A program made the translations under genes and the position numbers. The notes beneath the pieces are model-generated. The model was not told the origin of the DNA and made no database searches. It was given only the letters and a program-made list of their open reading frames with translations. DNA of 64,000 nt from NCBI GenBank assembly GCA_029224185.1, contig CM055192.1, positions 1,477,001-1,541,000 of the forward strand, in the 5' to 3' direction. Source of the DNA: Karalla daura (lineage: Eukaryota > Chordata > Actinopteri > Chaetodontiformes > Leiognathidae). Positions 1-11,137 of the stretch are shown in pieces; position 1 is the stretch's first letter; the number at the start of each line of letters is the position of its first letter.

Positions 1-870
1 CACCCGCTGCTATTAAAATCAGGGGAGCTGGGAGACCGCTGCTCCCCTCGGCCCCCATGGGTCCCACACCCCCCATGCCCTAGTGTGTGTTTGGGGTGCT
101 GCGTGTGTGGTGGTGGTGCTGGCCCCCAGTGTGTCCTCACCACCTGCCCCAGCCCAGAGGAAGTCAGGGCCGCCGCGCCCAGAGGGACTCCCAACTATCC
201 TCTTAGCCACAGAAGCCGCCACTAGATGCGGCCCCTGTCCCCCCCCCCCCAACCACCCGGCCCACACAAACCGCCCACCTGGCCAGACTCGGGCCTCCTG
301 GAAGTAGATGGCATGGACAGGGGAGCCAGAACTCCACTTCCCACCTCCCTGGCCCCAGATCCAGGGAGACTGCCAGTGAGGGTTCCGGCACCACTCCTGC
401 CAGGGCATGAGCATAGCCAGGGCCCCCTGGCCCAGGCAGTGCCAACGCCAACACGTGCACCAGACCGTCCCCCGGCAGTGGCCATGACAGAGGTGCCCTG
501 TGTAGGCGTCATCCCAAACCCCCCAGAGGGCGGGGTCAAGGTCCCTGTGAGTGTCAATGCACACCGCCAGAGGGCGACGTGCAGCTCCAGTGCACAGGAC
601 TCAGGCCCCAGATATGTCCACAGCCATAAGGCAGCCTGACCCGACCCAGAGCCCCCAGTCCACAAACCCCCTAAGGCACGAACACCAGCGACTAGAGGGC
701 ACCAGACCCCGCCTGCCCTGACAACAACCCCGCCGGGCAGTCCCATAGTGTTCCCAAAGACCCCCATACCGGGCCCACCATGTCAGCTGGGACGGTGTGC
801 ATCCACACAGCACTGGACGCTGCCCCACCATCGCCCCGAGAAAATGCACAGCTCGGTCACAAGCCATCAC
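1..870. other. GC-rich block, no gene recognised
   Basis: This stretch is C-rich on the + strand. The long open frames in several phases look like by-products of the base composition: they share no recognisable domain and overlap on both strands. An AGAGGGC-type core recurs at about 177-190, 521-535, 564-578 and 688-703. It resembles the CTCF core motif, which also occurs in fish repeats. I see no promoter or splice structure. The right edge meets LINE sequence at about 870-930. Confidence 0.4.
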
Positions 871-889
871 TCTAGATAGTGGTGTTACT

Positions 890-2515
890 GAAAGGGGTTC
901 AGATTGTCTTGAATTCAGCCATCTGGTTTCTGGTGGAGGCAGATATTCTCTCCATGAAGATATATTCTTGAATGTAGTTATTGTACTGGGATAGGCTTAA
1001 TTTCTTTTTATCTTTCCAATTCATGAGAATAGTTTTCTTTGCAATGCTTAGGGCAGTGAGCAGCAGCTGGGTTGGGTGAGATTCCAGGTCATTGTTAAGG
1101 TCTACTAGCACATAGAGTGATGGTGAGGCTAGTATGGGGTGCCCAAGGTGCACAGATAGGTGTGCATTGCCATATGGCATGAAGGTAGTGATCTGATGTG
1201 CTATCCTCACAATGTGTGCAGGTGTTCGGATCGCGCAAGGCCCATTTTGAACATCCTTCATCCCATGTAATGTGTTCTGTGGAGGATTTTATATTGTATG
1301 AGCTGCAAATTTGGTTGGGTCACTCTGAAGGTATTAAGGCAGATCTACTTCCAGAATTCATGGTTTGGTTTGTCTCCCATTTAGATAAGGGCAGAGCGAT
1401 TGAGCAGTCAGTCTTTGCTAACAGAGTATATATTTTGGATAGAAGCTTTCAGGGTGATAATTTCCACTACCGGGGAGATATGTAAATCTACTTGCGCCTA
1501 ATTTCAAATTTGGTCGGTTGTAAATATTCCATATAACTATTTTTGTTGATGACATATTCCGTCACTGGATCATGGAATGGGGTGAAGTTCTTGTCTTTAA
1601 TGAGGGATGTCCGTGTTGTTCCAGATGGGTGCGAGACCGTGATGTGAACACCCTGTGATTTTGAGGAATTCCCACCAGGCTATCAGAGAGGCGGCTATGT
1701 TGTGGTTTTCCATGCACCTGCCATTTAAGAGTGTTACTGATGAATGATAAGTCAGACATTTGGATTTTTCTGCAATAAGCTTGTTAGATATCTAGCCAGG
1801 CCTGATCCAATGTGCCATGTGGGATCCATTTTATGATATACTGGAGTCTATTGGCCAGGAAATAGTGGTGGAAATTTGGCAGGTCTAACTTGCCAAATTC
1901 TCTGGGTTTTTGTAATGTCTTAAAGCTAATCTGGGGTGTTTTCTTCACCCATAGGAGCTTTGTAATGCTTGAGTTCAGATATTTAAACCAAGCAAAGGAG
2001 GGCTGCATTGGAATCATGGAAAACAGGAAGTCACTTTAGGAAGGACCATCATTTTTATTGTAGCTATTCTCAACGTTAGTGAAAGGGGCAGGTTTAGCCA
2101 CTGCGTGAGGTCATCCTCAATTCTCTTCAGCAGTGGGGCATAATTCAGCTGTGAGAGTTCTGACAGCCTGTTGGAGACGCTGACACCCAGATATCTGATA
2201 TTCCCCGTCTGCAGTGGAAGGGAAAATGTGCTTTGAAAATTATTTTTAGTGAGAGGACAACAGATTTGGACCAGTTTACAGAGTAGTCAGATATGAGCTT
2301 GACTGACTCAGAGAGGGAGGACTGTGGGTTCTGCAGGAAAATTAAAACATCATCAGCAGAGAGACTTATTTTATGGTCGAGGGCTACTGTTTGAATCCCT
2401 TTGATATTTATACTTAGTCGGTTAGTCGCAGTAGTTCAATGAATATGGCAAACTGCGACAGAGAGAGTGAACAGCCTTGCCTTGTTCCCCTCTGCAGGAT
2501 GAACCTCGTGGAGGT
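890..2515 (-). mobile_element. L1-clade LINE, 5'-truncated ORF2 fragment
   Basis: Read on the minus strand, conceptual translation gives the reverse-transcriptase block RGTRQGC near 2480, an ADDVLIFLQNP box near 2340, and then post-RT blocks typical of L1-type ORF2: SFKTLQKPREFGKLDLPNF near 1900 and LTALSIAKKTILMNWKD near 1040. Frameshifts and stops separate the pieces, so the copy is dead. The 5' end stops inside the RT domain at about 2515, where gypsy integrase sequence begins, the usual result of 5'-truncated target-primed insertion. The end positions are approximate. Confidence 0.8.
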
Positions 2516-2519
2516 CTGA

Positions 2520-3060
2520 ACATGCCAGCAGGGAAGCTGCCTGTAGTGGTGTGTGGTGTCGCTCTGTAATGGAGCAGCGTGTTTTTTAGTGCTGTTGTGA
2601 ATGGCAGATTTTCAGCCAGGTGTGCTCTAAACCCATCATCATCATCAGGTCCCATCCTGATGGGATACCCATTGATCATATTTATTAATTTTAACAAGTT
2701 AGAATTCATAAAGTCTTGTGTTATCTTTGCAACACCCTCCCCTTTTGTTCATTGCATCCACTGCGTTGAACAAGGAAACATGGCTACATTGATATAGCTA
2801 CTCAAGACACTCCACAGTGCATCTGTAAAAGATTTCAGATTTTCAGCCAGGTGTGCTCTGAGCCAGTTCTTGAGGATCCGATTAAATCTTTCTACACCCC
2901 CATTAGCCTGAGGGTGATATAGGGCAGTCTTGATATGTTTTATTCCCTTCCCCTCCACATCTGGCCAAGATGAACTGAGGCCCGTCAATGGTGATGGTGT
3001 CTGGCACACCCCAGCGGGCAGAGAGGGAGGAGAGGAAGTCTCCCTTCATAAGAAGGAGAC
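2520..3060 (-). mobile_element. Ty3/gypsy LTR-retrotransposon integrase fragment
   Basis: Minus-strand translation shows integrase-core signatures: GVPDTITIDGPQF near 3010, then the HPQAN-GxxERFNRxLK block near 2890, then RATPHTTTG near 2540. The pieces are in different frames with stops. A block encoding RAHLAENL occurs twice, near 2609-2632 and 2838-2861, so part of the fragment is locally duplicated. No LTRs, protease or gag were recognised here. This is a dead remnant. Confidence 0.7.
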
Positions 3061-3284
3061 ACAACGAACGAACCGGAAAAGCGGAGAACCGGACGTGATG
3101 CAAAGCACACCAATCACAGCTCTCGAGGTCTGCGTCGCGTGTCCCTGCTGTCTGCATGGTGTCGACGCGTAGTCAGGATTTTTTTGGAGGTCAAGACTCT
3201 CTGTGAAGGGGGCTTGCGGCGTCGGCGATTCTCTGCGTCGCATTGGCGACGATATGACGCGTGACCATAAATCAGGCTTTGAGG

Positions 3285-4368
3285 TGTAGAGGCCCGTGCA
3301 AGCTTCCGCACCTCGCGACTCACATGTGAGTCATGCAACGCGCCTTGCTTCCCGCACCGGACCGCGACCTTCTTCCAAGCTCTGTAATGTTCTTGGCCAC
3401 CACAAGGGTGCAGTACAAATCTGTACACAGGCCTGTCCCGCCCTCGGAGTAGACGAAGAAGAATGAGACGTAATCAACTCTGATCCTAGTGTTTCGGCCC
3501 GCCGCGCATGCAAGCTGTGTGGTCGCGAAAGCTTGCATGGGCCTTAAGGAGGCTTGCTTGTTTAAGCGGTTGGGAGATGTTGAAAACCACTAAAATCTAA
3601 CAATGTACATGAGAGAAAAACACTACCGAAGTTTGACGCAATCCTCTCCACCACACTGAGAAGCCAGATCCTTTTTTCTTATGTTCTTGCTCTTGTTGCC
3701 CGCACAAGCTTCAAGCGGCGCAACCAAAATGCTGCCACGGGGCCCGTTTTGTGCAGCTCAAAAGTTGAGACCTCGCGGCTTTGGTTGCGTCGGTCGCGTA
3801 TGGGCCCTGTCAAACTTGTCACATCAGTAGGCGAAGCCCGGGGGTTAAAGCCCCATCGACAACCAGGAAGAGCCTTCAGACGAAAGACTTGTTAAGCAAG
3901 TCTGCCGCTTCACCCGCCTCTATAATAGAGCCCTGACAGATACAAAAACGGTTTCCGCTGTGCAAACTCACAGTGTGAGATAGCACAGACGCTAGGGCGG
4001 GAGGAGCATTTGTGATAGAGTTGCCAGTTGTCACACATACACACACACACACACTCACTCGTCAGCGGTTCATCTGCGTGCACCCTCCAAGCAGTGGCAT
4101 CATAGGCACATAGTATAAAGATAAATACACAGAAATACAAACATTCAGGGACGATTTTTCATTACATTCAGTGTCCCGAGAAAACCAGGACAGGTGGTAA
4201 CACAAGTCGGCGAAAGAGTTGTATATAGATTGGTACGGGCCCCATGTGGTAGCCAAGAACATTACAGAGCTCGGAAGAATGGTCACGGAAGTATAGGCAA
4301 AGCAGGGCACGCGGCATGTTGTGCCGCGAGCCACGTGGTCGCGGAAGCTTGTGCGGGCCTTAAATTGT
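3285..4368. repeat. Inverted repeat pair, unclassified element
   Basis: The reverse complement of about 3287-3440 matches 4190-4365 over some 130-170 bp. Both arms include the stretch CCAAGAACATTACAGAGC and a GAAGCTTG(T/C)RYGGGCCT block. A third copy of the latter block lies in direct orientation at about 3515-3545. The interior is non-coding. The arrangement resembles a decayed element with long inverted termini, but no target-site duplication or transposase was recognised. Confidence 0.55.
4033..4056. repeat. (CA)n microsatellite
   Basis: Short CA-dinucleotide tract with one interruption, followed by CACTCACTC. Confidence 0.8.
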
Positions 4369-4399
4369 TCATTAATATAGGAAGACATCGATCTTAGAA

Positions 4400-5640
4400 A
4401 CCTGTGAAAATGTGAAGTGCAGGTTTGAGATACAGCAATCTGAAAGTGGCTCCTCAGACCACTCAAAATGGGTCAGGGTATAGTTGACGAAATGTTTTTT
4501 TGATGGTTTTACAAAACTATAAGGAGTTGGGAGCTGAAATTTGGCTTATGGTTCACTTCTGGCACATGGTGGTCTATACTGCTCAAGATGACTATCCCAG
4601 TGATTGTAATTGTGATTTTGTTCAGTTTATTTACTATGTGCATTATGCTTTACATTAGGTATCATTGGTAAGCAAGATGCTTGTTCTCAGATTGATGTAT
4701 GTTCATTCCCTCTACCTTAATACTTATTCCCCAGTTCCCACAGCTCCTCCAATGTCTGAATAAGTTAATCATGTTTAGAAGATGTTTGTTTGTTTGTTTA
4801 CAGTTCCAAAATGATGCTCATGCAGAAAATGTGTGAAGATGTATTAAGTCGATGTGATAAGAGTTCTGTTATACAAGAAAACATTAACACGATAAACAGT
4901 AGGGAATGTTAAGAAATATGTATATACAGAATATTATCATATCAATGTTTTGTATATTCTGGACTCACTTGTGTTTGCAAAATCCTGAGCTTTAAAATGC
5001 TGTGCTTATTGGAAAACTACTGAAGGATGTATGCATGTTTCATTTGTCCCTCCAACCTTTGATTGCGCCAACACCGCAGCTGCAAAACAAGTGAAGCCCA
5101 AGAAGAAGAACAAATAGTATCGGCTGAAGGACATGGCGTGACTGTGAGCTCACCCTCAAAAGTTGTCTTCTTATCAACAACTATGTATAAACGCTTTAAG
5201 CACTGAGCTGCTCTTCCATACAGATCTGAATGTAATCATTGCTGCAGGTAAATTAGAGTTGTTTGTGTGTTAAGAAACTAGGGTACAAACTAACAGCAAT
5301 TTCTACAGTCCTGTCAGAAATATTTTGATACCTGTCACGACCCCTAAAGTAGACACTTAAAGGATTACGAAAAATATCGAAATGTTTTCATCCAGTGCAA
5401 AGGAAATAAAATGCACGGTATGTTCAAATTTTCAGCTGAGCCCCCGAACTAAGTAAGAGTGCGTTCAAAACCTCAGAATAACCATTCTACTGAATCCCTT
5501 GGGTCAACATTTTGTAGGAAAATGTGTTGATTTGTCTGTGTATATTGTACACATGACAAACTCAGAATAGCAGAGGTGTGAATGGGTGGCGAACAGCATG
5601 TGAAAGCAGCATATCCCCACTAGTTGATCTGGGCCTTTAA
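4400..5640. other. AT-rich intergenic DNA, nothing recognised
   Basis: No open frame with domain similarity, RNA gene or clear repeat was seen. A (GTTT)n stretch precedes position 4800. An acceptor-like site at 5078-5079 is followed by a short lysine-rich frame ending in TAG at 5115-5117; this is too little to call an exon. Confidence 0.4.
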
Positions 5641-6480
5641 ATGGGATCTGCACCCCTCCACAGCTCCTCCACGGCTACCGTCTGCTAGACTAGTGCCCAC
5701 CGATGACAACTCGTCTGCAAAGGATTCGTGCACCGGGGTTTAACAGGTAGACAATACTTCTGACTGAATCTGCCGAAGCGAAAGCATACTAGTCGATAGT
5801 AGCCATCTGCTGGCTCGTTGTTGGCGATGGCGTCTGTTAACCTAGTTGAGGACTGGATGAGTAGGCCAGAGGGAAAGGGAGAAGCCCCTTCTGATCGTCT
5901 CCGTGTGGGTACGGCTAACGCTCCGTACAGACAGTCACTCTCACTGCTAGTGGCCTTGATCTTTGTGCCGTGTTATGTAAAAGAACAAGAGTCAGGATAA
6001 ATGTCCTTTTTATCAAGAGGGAACAAGGCTGTGTCGCTATCGTTGTGCTAACGCGCTGCGGCTAACGTTCACTCGGGACAAGTCGAAGCGCTTCGGTCTT
6101 CACCTTCTCATTTACTGTCACATCAGTGACTCGTTCATCGTCAACCACAACAACGGTGGAACGGGTCGGTGTGACGTTTTATGTTTGAATGAATGACAGT
6201 TACCAGTTACCAGTTTACACCTTCCACCTACATTCCTTCCTCGTCGCTGTGAAATACTCCCATTTAGCTACGACGCAAAACATTTGATCTGTGCGTGTTT
6301 AAGAACCGAAACACGTGTTAAACTGAATGAACATCGCGCACAGTTCTTTTTTTTACATGTAGAAAGCACTGGATGTGGGACGTGATTACTTTGCACATCG
6401 CTGAGAGTTTGGAGTAAGCAGAGACGTTTTTGAACTGATCTTTGGACAAGGCAGATAAGGCAGCTTGCAATGAGTTAAAG
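5640..6480 (+). promoter_or_regulatory. Probable zbtb26 promoter / 5' UTR region
   Basis: This region has more CpG than the AT-rich DNA before it, particularly at 5880-6140. It lies directly upstream of the single zbtb26 coding exon. Most ZBTB genes of this type have an untranslated first exon, so the transcription start is probably here. I cannot fix the TSS or the 5' donor from sequence alone. The acceptor before the coding exon is probably the AG at 6506-6507 or 6521-6522. Confidence 0.35.
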
Positions 6481-6573
6481 GTGGGTTCCTTATTATAGAG
6501 ATTGCAGTTTGCCTCTGCTCAGAGGTGTTTGTCCTCGACAGGTTCTCTGCTGGCTGCTGGCCTTCAGTCCACC

Positions 6574-7893
6574 ATGGCCCAGAATCAAGTGATCCTGCAG
6601 TTCCGCTTTGCCACATTTGGGGACTCCATGCTGCAGAAAATGAACCTTTTACGACACCAGAGACGTTTCTGTGACGTGGTCATCCGAATCAACCAATTGG
6701 AGGTTCCAGGTCACAAGGTAGTGTTTGCAGCTGGCTCATCTTTCTTGAGGGACCAGTTCATCCTCCAGCAGGACTCCCGGGAGGTCCAGATCTCCATGAT
6801 CCAGGAGGCAGAGGTGGGCCAGCAGTTATTGCTGTCCTGTTACACGGGCCAGCTGGAGTTTCCAGAGCTGGAGCTGGTGCACTACCTGACGGTGGCTAGT
6901 TTTCTCCAGATGGGCCACATTGTAGAGCAGTGCACACAGGCTCTCAGTAAGTTCATCAAGCCTCAGCCTGCGTGTCAGCTGAAGGTGGATCTGGATATGA
7001 AGAGGGAAAAGAGTGTGGAGGGTGCATCTTCCCAGTCCAAGAGAGAGCAAGAGCATCCTCATGCCCGGACTGTCCCTCAGAAGGATGAGGAGTTGGAGCA
7101 GGCTGAGGATGGCAAGAATGACAACGACGACGACGATGATGATGATGATGACGACGACGACAGCAGCGATGTCATCATACAACCCAAGTCCCCTCCCCAC
7201 GTGTTCAGCAGACATCCCAGGCAGGGCACAATGGATGGTGATATTGCCATAGTCAAAGTGGAATCTGTGTCTGATGCAGCGGAAAACTGCATCACTGGCC
7301 ATTTCCCCACCAGCCCCCCAGCTGCCCTGCATTCTCCAGAGCCCCAGCATTCTCTCATCAACTCCACTGTGGACAGTCGAGGCAGTGAGATGGCAGTTCC
7401 CCTCACGGCTGGGTACCCACTGAGCCCCCTCTCACAGTCCACTTCTGAGGAGAAGCACATTGGGCACCCACGCAGCTATGAGAAGCCTCTCCAGTGGCAC
7501 CATCAGTGCCCCAAGTGTGCCCGAGTCTTCCGCCACCTCGAGAACTATGCCAACCACCTCAAGATGCACAAGCTGTTCATGTGCCTGCTGTGTGGCAAGA
7601 CGTTCACACAGAAGGGCAACCTCCACCGGCACATGCGTGTCCACGCTGGCATCAAACCCTTCCAATGTAAAATCTGCGGTAAGACCTTCACACAGAAGTG
7701 CTCCCTGTTGGATCACCTAAACCTGCACAGTGGGGACAAACCACACCGCTGCAACTACTGTGACATGGTGTTCGCTCACAAGCCGGTCCTCCGCAAGCAT
7801 CTCAAACAGATCCATGGGAAAAACAGCTTTGACAATGCAAATGAAGGCAGCCTGCATGACGGGGGGCTTGACTTTGACTTTGCCCAGATATAA
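6574..7893 (+). CDS. zbtb26: BTB/POZ and zinc-finger protein 26
   Basis: A 439-residue protein from one uninterrupted coding exon. I chose the ATG at 6574 because it has a strong context (ACCATGG) and begins the conserved N-terminus. A further ATG 24 codons upstream (6502) lies at a probable splice acceptor and reads into non-conserved sequence. The BTB/POZ domain covers about residues 10-125, with the blocks LRHQRRFCDV and GHKVVFAAGSSFLRDQF, and should mediate dimerisation and co-regulator binding. Four C2H2 fingers occupy about 312-414. The finger linker and helix sequences, such as MHKLFMCLLCGKTFTQKGN and YCDMVFAHKPVLRKHLK, match vertebrate ZBTB26 far better than its paralogue ZBTB6. A run of 12 aspartates (185-196) sits in the acidic linker. 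Expected to be a nuclear DNA-binding regulator; its targets are not known from the sequence. Confidence 0.93.
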   Translation: MAQNQVILQFRFATFGDSMLQKMNLLRHQRRFCDVVIRINQLEVPGHKVVFAAGSSFLRDQFILQQDSREVQISMIQEAEVGQQLLLSCYTGQLEFPELELVHYLTVASFLQMGHIVEQCTQALSKFIKPQPACQLKVDLDMKREKSVEGASSQSKREQEHPHARTVPQKDEELEQAEDGKNDNDDDDDDDDDDDDSSDVIIQPKSPPHVFSRHPRQGTMDGDIAIVKVESVSDAAENCITGHFPTSPPAALHSPEPQHSLINSTVDSRGSEMAVPLTAGYPLSPLSQSTSEEKHIGHPRSYEKPLQWHHQCPKCARVFRHLENYANHLKMHKLFMCLLCGKTFTQKGNLHRHMRVHAGIKPFQCKICGKTFTQKCSLLDHLNLHSGDKPHRCNYCDMVFAHKPVLRKHLKQIHGKNSFDNANEGSLHDGGLDFDFAQI

Positions 7894-8398
7894 TGTCCCA
7901 ATTCCAGCCTGCCCCCTAAAGATTCAAGCCCTGAAGCCTCCGTGACTTCAGTGACGTCAGCTCTGAGTTACTGAGTGTGTGAGGGTTCCAGATGCTTTGA
8001 AGGGAACGGCGCTAGTCCATCTCTCATTTTACTCTGACAACGCTATGTTGACACTGACTTTTCATTTCCAATGTTTTAGCACACCCAAGGCATGTAAAAG
8101 AATCGATTCCATGATCAGTCAATCTCAATCCAAGAGGTAGTGTTAGCATAATTATTCCCATTCCCATACCCATTAAGGGCTCAATCACACACTCACCGAC
8201 GTGAATCCAAGTCGATGAGTCCTCAAGGGGTTGGTTTGGAATTTTGCCGAAATCTGTGTTGGTCATTTTGTTTTACTTGTTTTTCATCTGCATGCAAGTA
8301 TTAAGCTACAATTATTTACAATCAGCTACACAATAATTTCACTGCTTCTCTACTTGCCAAGCTTAGTGCAAAATGACCATCAGCAACAGGCTAAAACT

Positions 8399-8399
<1 letters not shown>

Positions 8400-8438
<39 letters not shown>
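8400..8438. repeat. (AC)n microsatellite
   Basis: About 19 perfect AC units in the presumed zbtb26 3' UTR. Confidence 0.95.
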
Positions 8439-8441
<3 letters not shown>

Positions 8442-8601
8442 CACACCTGAACACATTCTTACTTGTGTCTACCCAGTACACGGAACCACCTTTACCGACT
8501 TTGACACACGATATCTGAGCCACAACATACAGTACTGTGTTTATATTTTGAACTGATCTGGTGAACATGAGTGTTAAACCAAAGACGGAGAATATAGTTT
8601 T

Positions 8602-8614
8602 GGGGGGGGGGGGG
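8602..8614. repeat. G homopolymer tract
   Basis: Thirteen consecutive G in the presumed zbtb26 3' UTR; could form G-rich structure and is a likely polymorphic site. Confidence 0.9.
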
Positions 8615-8794
8615 TGATGTCTTCATGATTCCAGATATTTGAATCTGACAGTGGTTTCACTGTAGAAGACACCTCTAGATGTCATCAATGTCGTTGCAAG
8701 GAAATGAAAAGACTGAAAACAAAAATGACCCAACATCTATGAAAGGACATTACCATGATTCTTTGGGGGTTTCGTAGAAATCTTGAACCAACCA

Positions 8795-8960
8795 GTAGAA
8801 ATAACGTATCCCCTCACTTTTTGCAGTTAATGCGTTCTGGGACCCCCTGTGAAAAGTGAACATCCGACACCCTATCTATTTTATTATTTGCATATACTTA
8901 CGCCATTTCCACTACATGGTACCTGCTCGGATCTACTTGACTTGGCTAATTCTGCGAATT
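8795..8960. repeat. Interspersed-repeat-like segment
   Basis: The text around GTTCTGGGACCCCCTGTGAA resembles a dispersed repeat common in fish introns and UTRs. No ends or target duplication were identified, so the family is not assigned. Confidence 0.3.
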
Positions 8961-11137
8961 AGAGAGGGAGTACAGACTGTATTTGGGATTAGAATGGGAA
9001 TATGGTTCAGAATGTGTGCAAGTTGATCTTTGTTAAGTATTTACTTATCTTGAGAAACTTATACAGGAAATTTTTTCTACCACATCTGAGAACCCATTAC
9101 CTGGATGTTTTTCAGAGACACCCAGAATTCCAGTGATGCAGCACTGTGTGATTCTATTTACATACTGCTCAAATGCAATTTAGATTTGGATAATGCAGGC
9201 TTTTTTGCTTGGGTGGAAAGCGACATCTCAGGCAGGGCACAGTGGATTGCCCAAAATCCAGCAACTTGAGAAAGTTAGACTGTTGATATGGAGCTTGGAT
9301 GAACCCTGTCCATTGCATTATCAAAGACTGTCAGATGAGTGAACACAATGGCTGGCCTTCCAGAATGTTGTGCTCATCCTGTGCTCAAACCGTCCGACTG
9401 GAAAACATAAACGTGTAAGAAACTTTTTGTTGTGGCTGACATTTCTTTGTCATGGTGGACTTTCAAAAAAAGATTTTCCACGTAGTGTTGTTAATGCCTT
9501 CTTAACACTCAAAAAGCACTGAACATAATGGTACATTCTTTTTTTTTATTATTAAAAAGTTATGCGTGTCAGTATAATCCAACTACAAAAAAAAGAAAAT
9601 ACTCCAAACTGAACCTGAGTATTGGGTATCTGTGTCAACTTCATCCGTGTATTGTATGGACAGTCCTATGTAACATTTCCTTCTCACCTGTGTTAACGAC
9701 ATGAGAATCATAAGCTACATCTATTGTAAATGAGATGCCAAAGTGTATGTGATCTGAAGCACTACTGGACCAAAGGGACACATCTGTCCTCTGTTCATAT
9801 TCACATCTGTTTGTGTTTTGAAGTTGAGATTCATTCAATGTTGCACATCTTCATCTTTTGGCAGATCAGAATTCAACAACTATATAAATATAGTACAAAA
9901 ACTGCATTCTAGTTGCAGTCGTTGCTGTGATGGGCCTTCATTCATTCTAACTGTGGATGTAATTTAATATTTAATTTGTATAACTTCCAACTGTCCCATT
10001 GTTTGATGAAGAATGCAAGTATAACGGTGTAATTGATGTTATGGTAAATCACATTATGGCAAGCGTCACAAAAAATATGACTGTAAAGATTGCCTTTAAT
10101 AGACAGGATCCAAGTTAAATGAGACAAATGGCTTGGATCTTTATGAATGCTGTCCATGTAAAGAGATACTGAGTTTGTGTTTTTTTTGTTTGTTTTTTTT
10201 TACTCAAAATACATATATGAACAATAACTAATACAGAGTTTTCATTCTCTTGTGTAAATCAAGAACATCTTACATTTACAACTTTCGGCAAGTTCCATGC
10301 AGGCGACACTCACTTGAGCATTATCAGAGTTTGGATAAGATTCAAATGTGAATGCAATTGTGTGGTTAGCTGTTGTACCAGTCTCATTGTGCTGTCTGCA
10401 ACGCGGTGCCGGCATATTTGCATCCTGAGGGAGGGATATGCCATGGACAGTTTTTCCTCCAGCAGTTTGTGTCCACATGAAAAGTCATGCTGTGCTGGCA
10501 AAAGAAGAAGTACGCAGTAAACAGCAGTGGCCTGTAGTGCAGACGGTGTCAAGTCAACATCTCCATCTCCATCCACAATGCTGTGTGAAAATGTAGTATC
10601 ATATGATAAGGAATAAAGTACTGTACTATCTTAATGTCCTGTGGTAAACAATTTCCCTGGACATGTCACCACTCCATTGCAGGATATGCACTCACAATTC
10701 ATCCTCGTACTGCCACCAAGGGGCAATTAAGCATCTTCGTACTGGGAGGTGACAGTGCTAAGCAACAGCCAACTGTTTCATTTAGTCATGTAAACATGCT
10801 ACAACTTTCAAAATGTACCTTTTGTTGTGAGACTAGGATGCAGTTGAAATGTCACAGTTAAAATGAGAACAAGAGGAATATACCTAGACACTGTAATATC
10901 AGTGTAACAAAGAACAGGGGTCAGTATAATGTCGCTGCAAAGATTAAATATGGTCATAAAATTCCCCTTCTCCACTTATGGACAGGTATAACGCAACGAG
11001 GCCAACTATGTATCTGTGTGGTGAAGATGATTTGAATACAATGAATAACACTGGATGAATGAAGAGCCACTACAGTTTGATGAGTTATCTTTATTGCTCA
11101 GTCCATCGTGCGAGTGTGTGCCTTTGGCAGTGCAGAA

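Larger units (their letters stand above)
7894..10617 (+). other. Probable zbtb26 3' UTR
   Basis: No coding potential follows the stop codon. The first well-placed AATAAA I see is at 10612-10617, which would give a 3' UTR of about 2.7 kb; long 3' UTRs are usual for ZBTB genes. The stretch carries a CA repeat, a G tract and one interspersed-repeat-like segment, listed separately. The transcript end is an inference. Confidence 0.35.

Noticed and set aside
19..767. Several overlapping open frames of 137-181 codons in the GC-rich left edge
   Set aside because: They overlap in both strands, have no domain similarity, biased composition and no splice or promoter context; explained by GC content.
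5080..5117. Possible terminal exon encoding a lysine-rich tail after an acceptor-like CAG
   Set aside because: Only 12 codons, no upstream exon found and no family recognised.
5818..6000. 60-codon frame with a fair start context upstream of zbtb26
   Set aside because: No similarity recognised; more likely part of the zbtb26 promoter or untranslated exon.
7080..7350. Antisense frames across the zbtb26 Asp run
   Set aside because: Shadow of the GAC/GAT repeat in the true coding frame.
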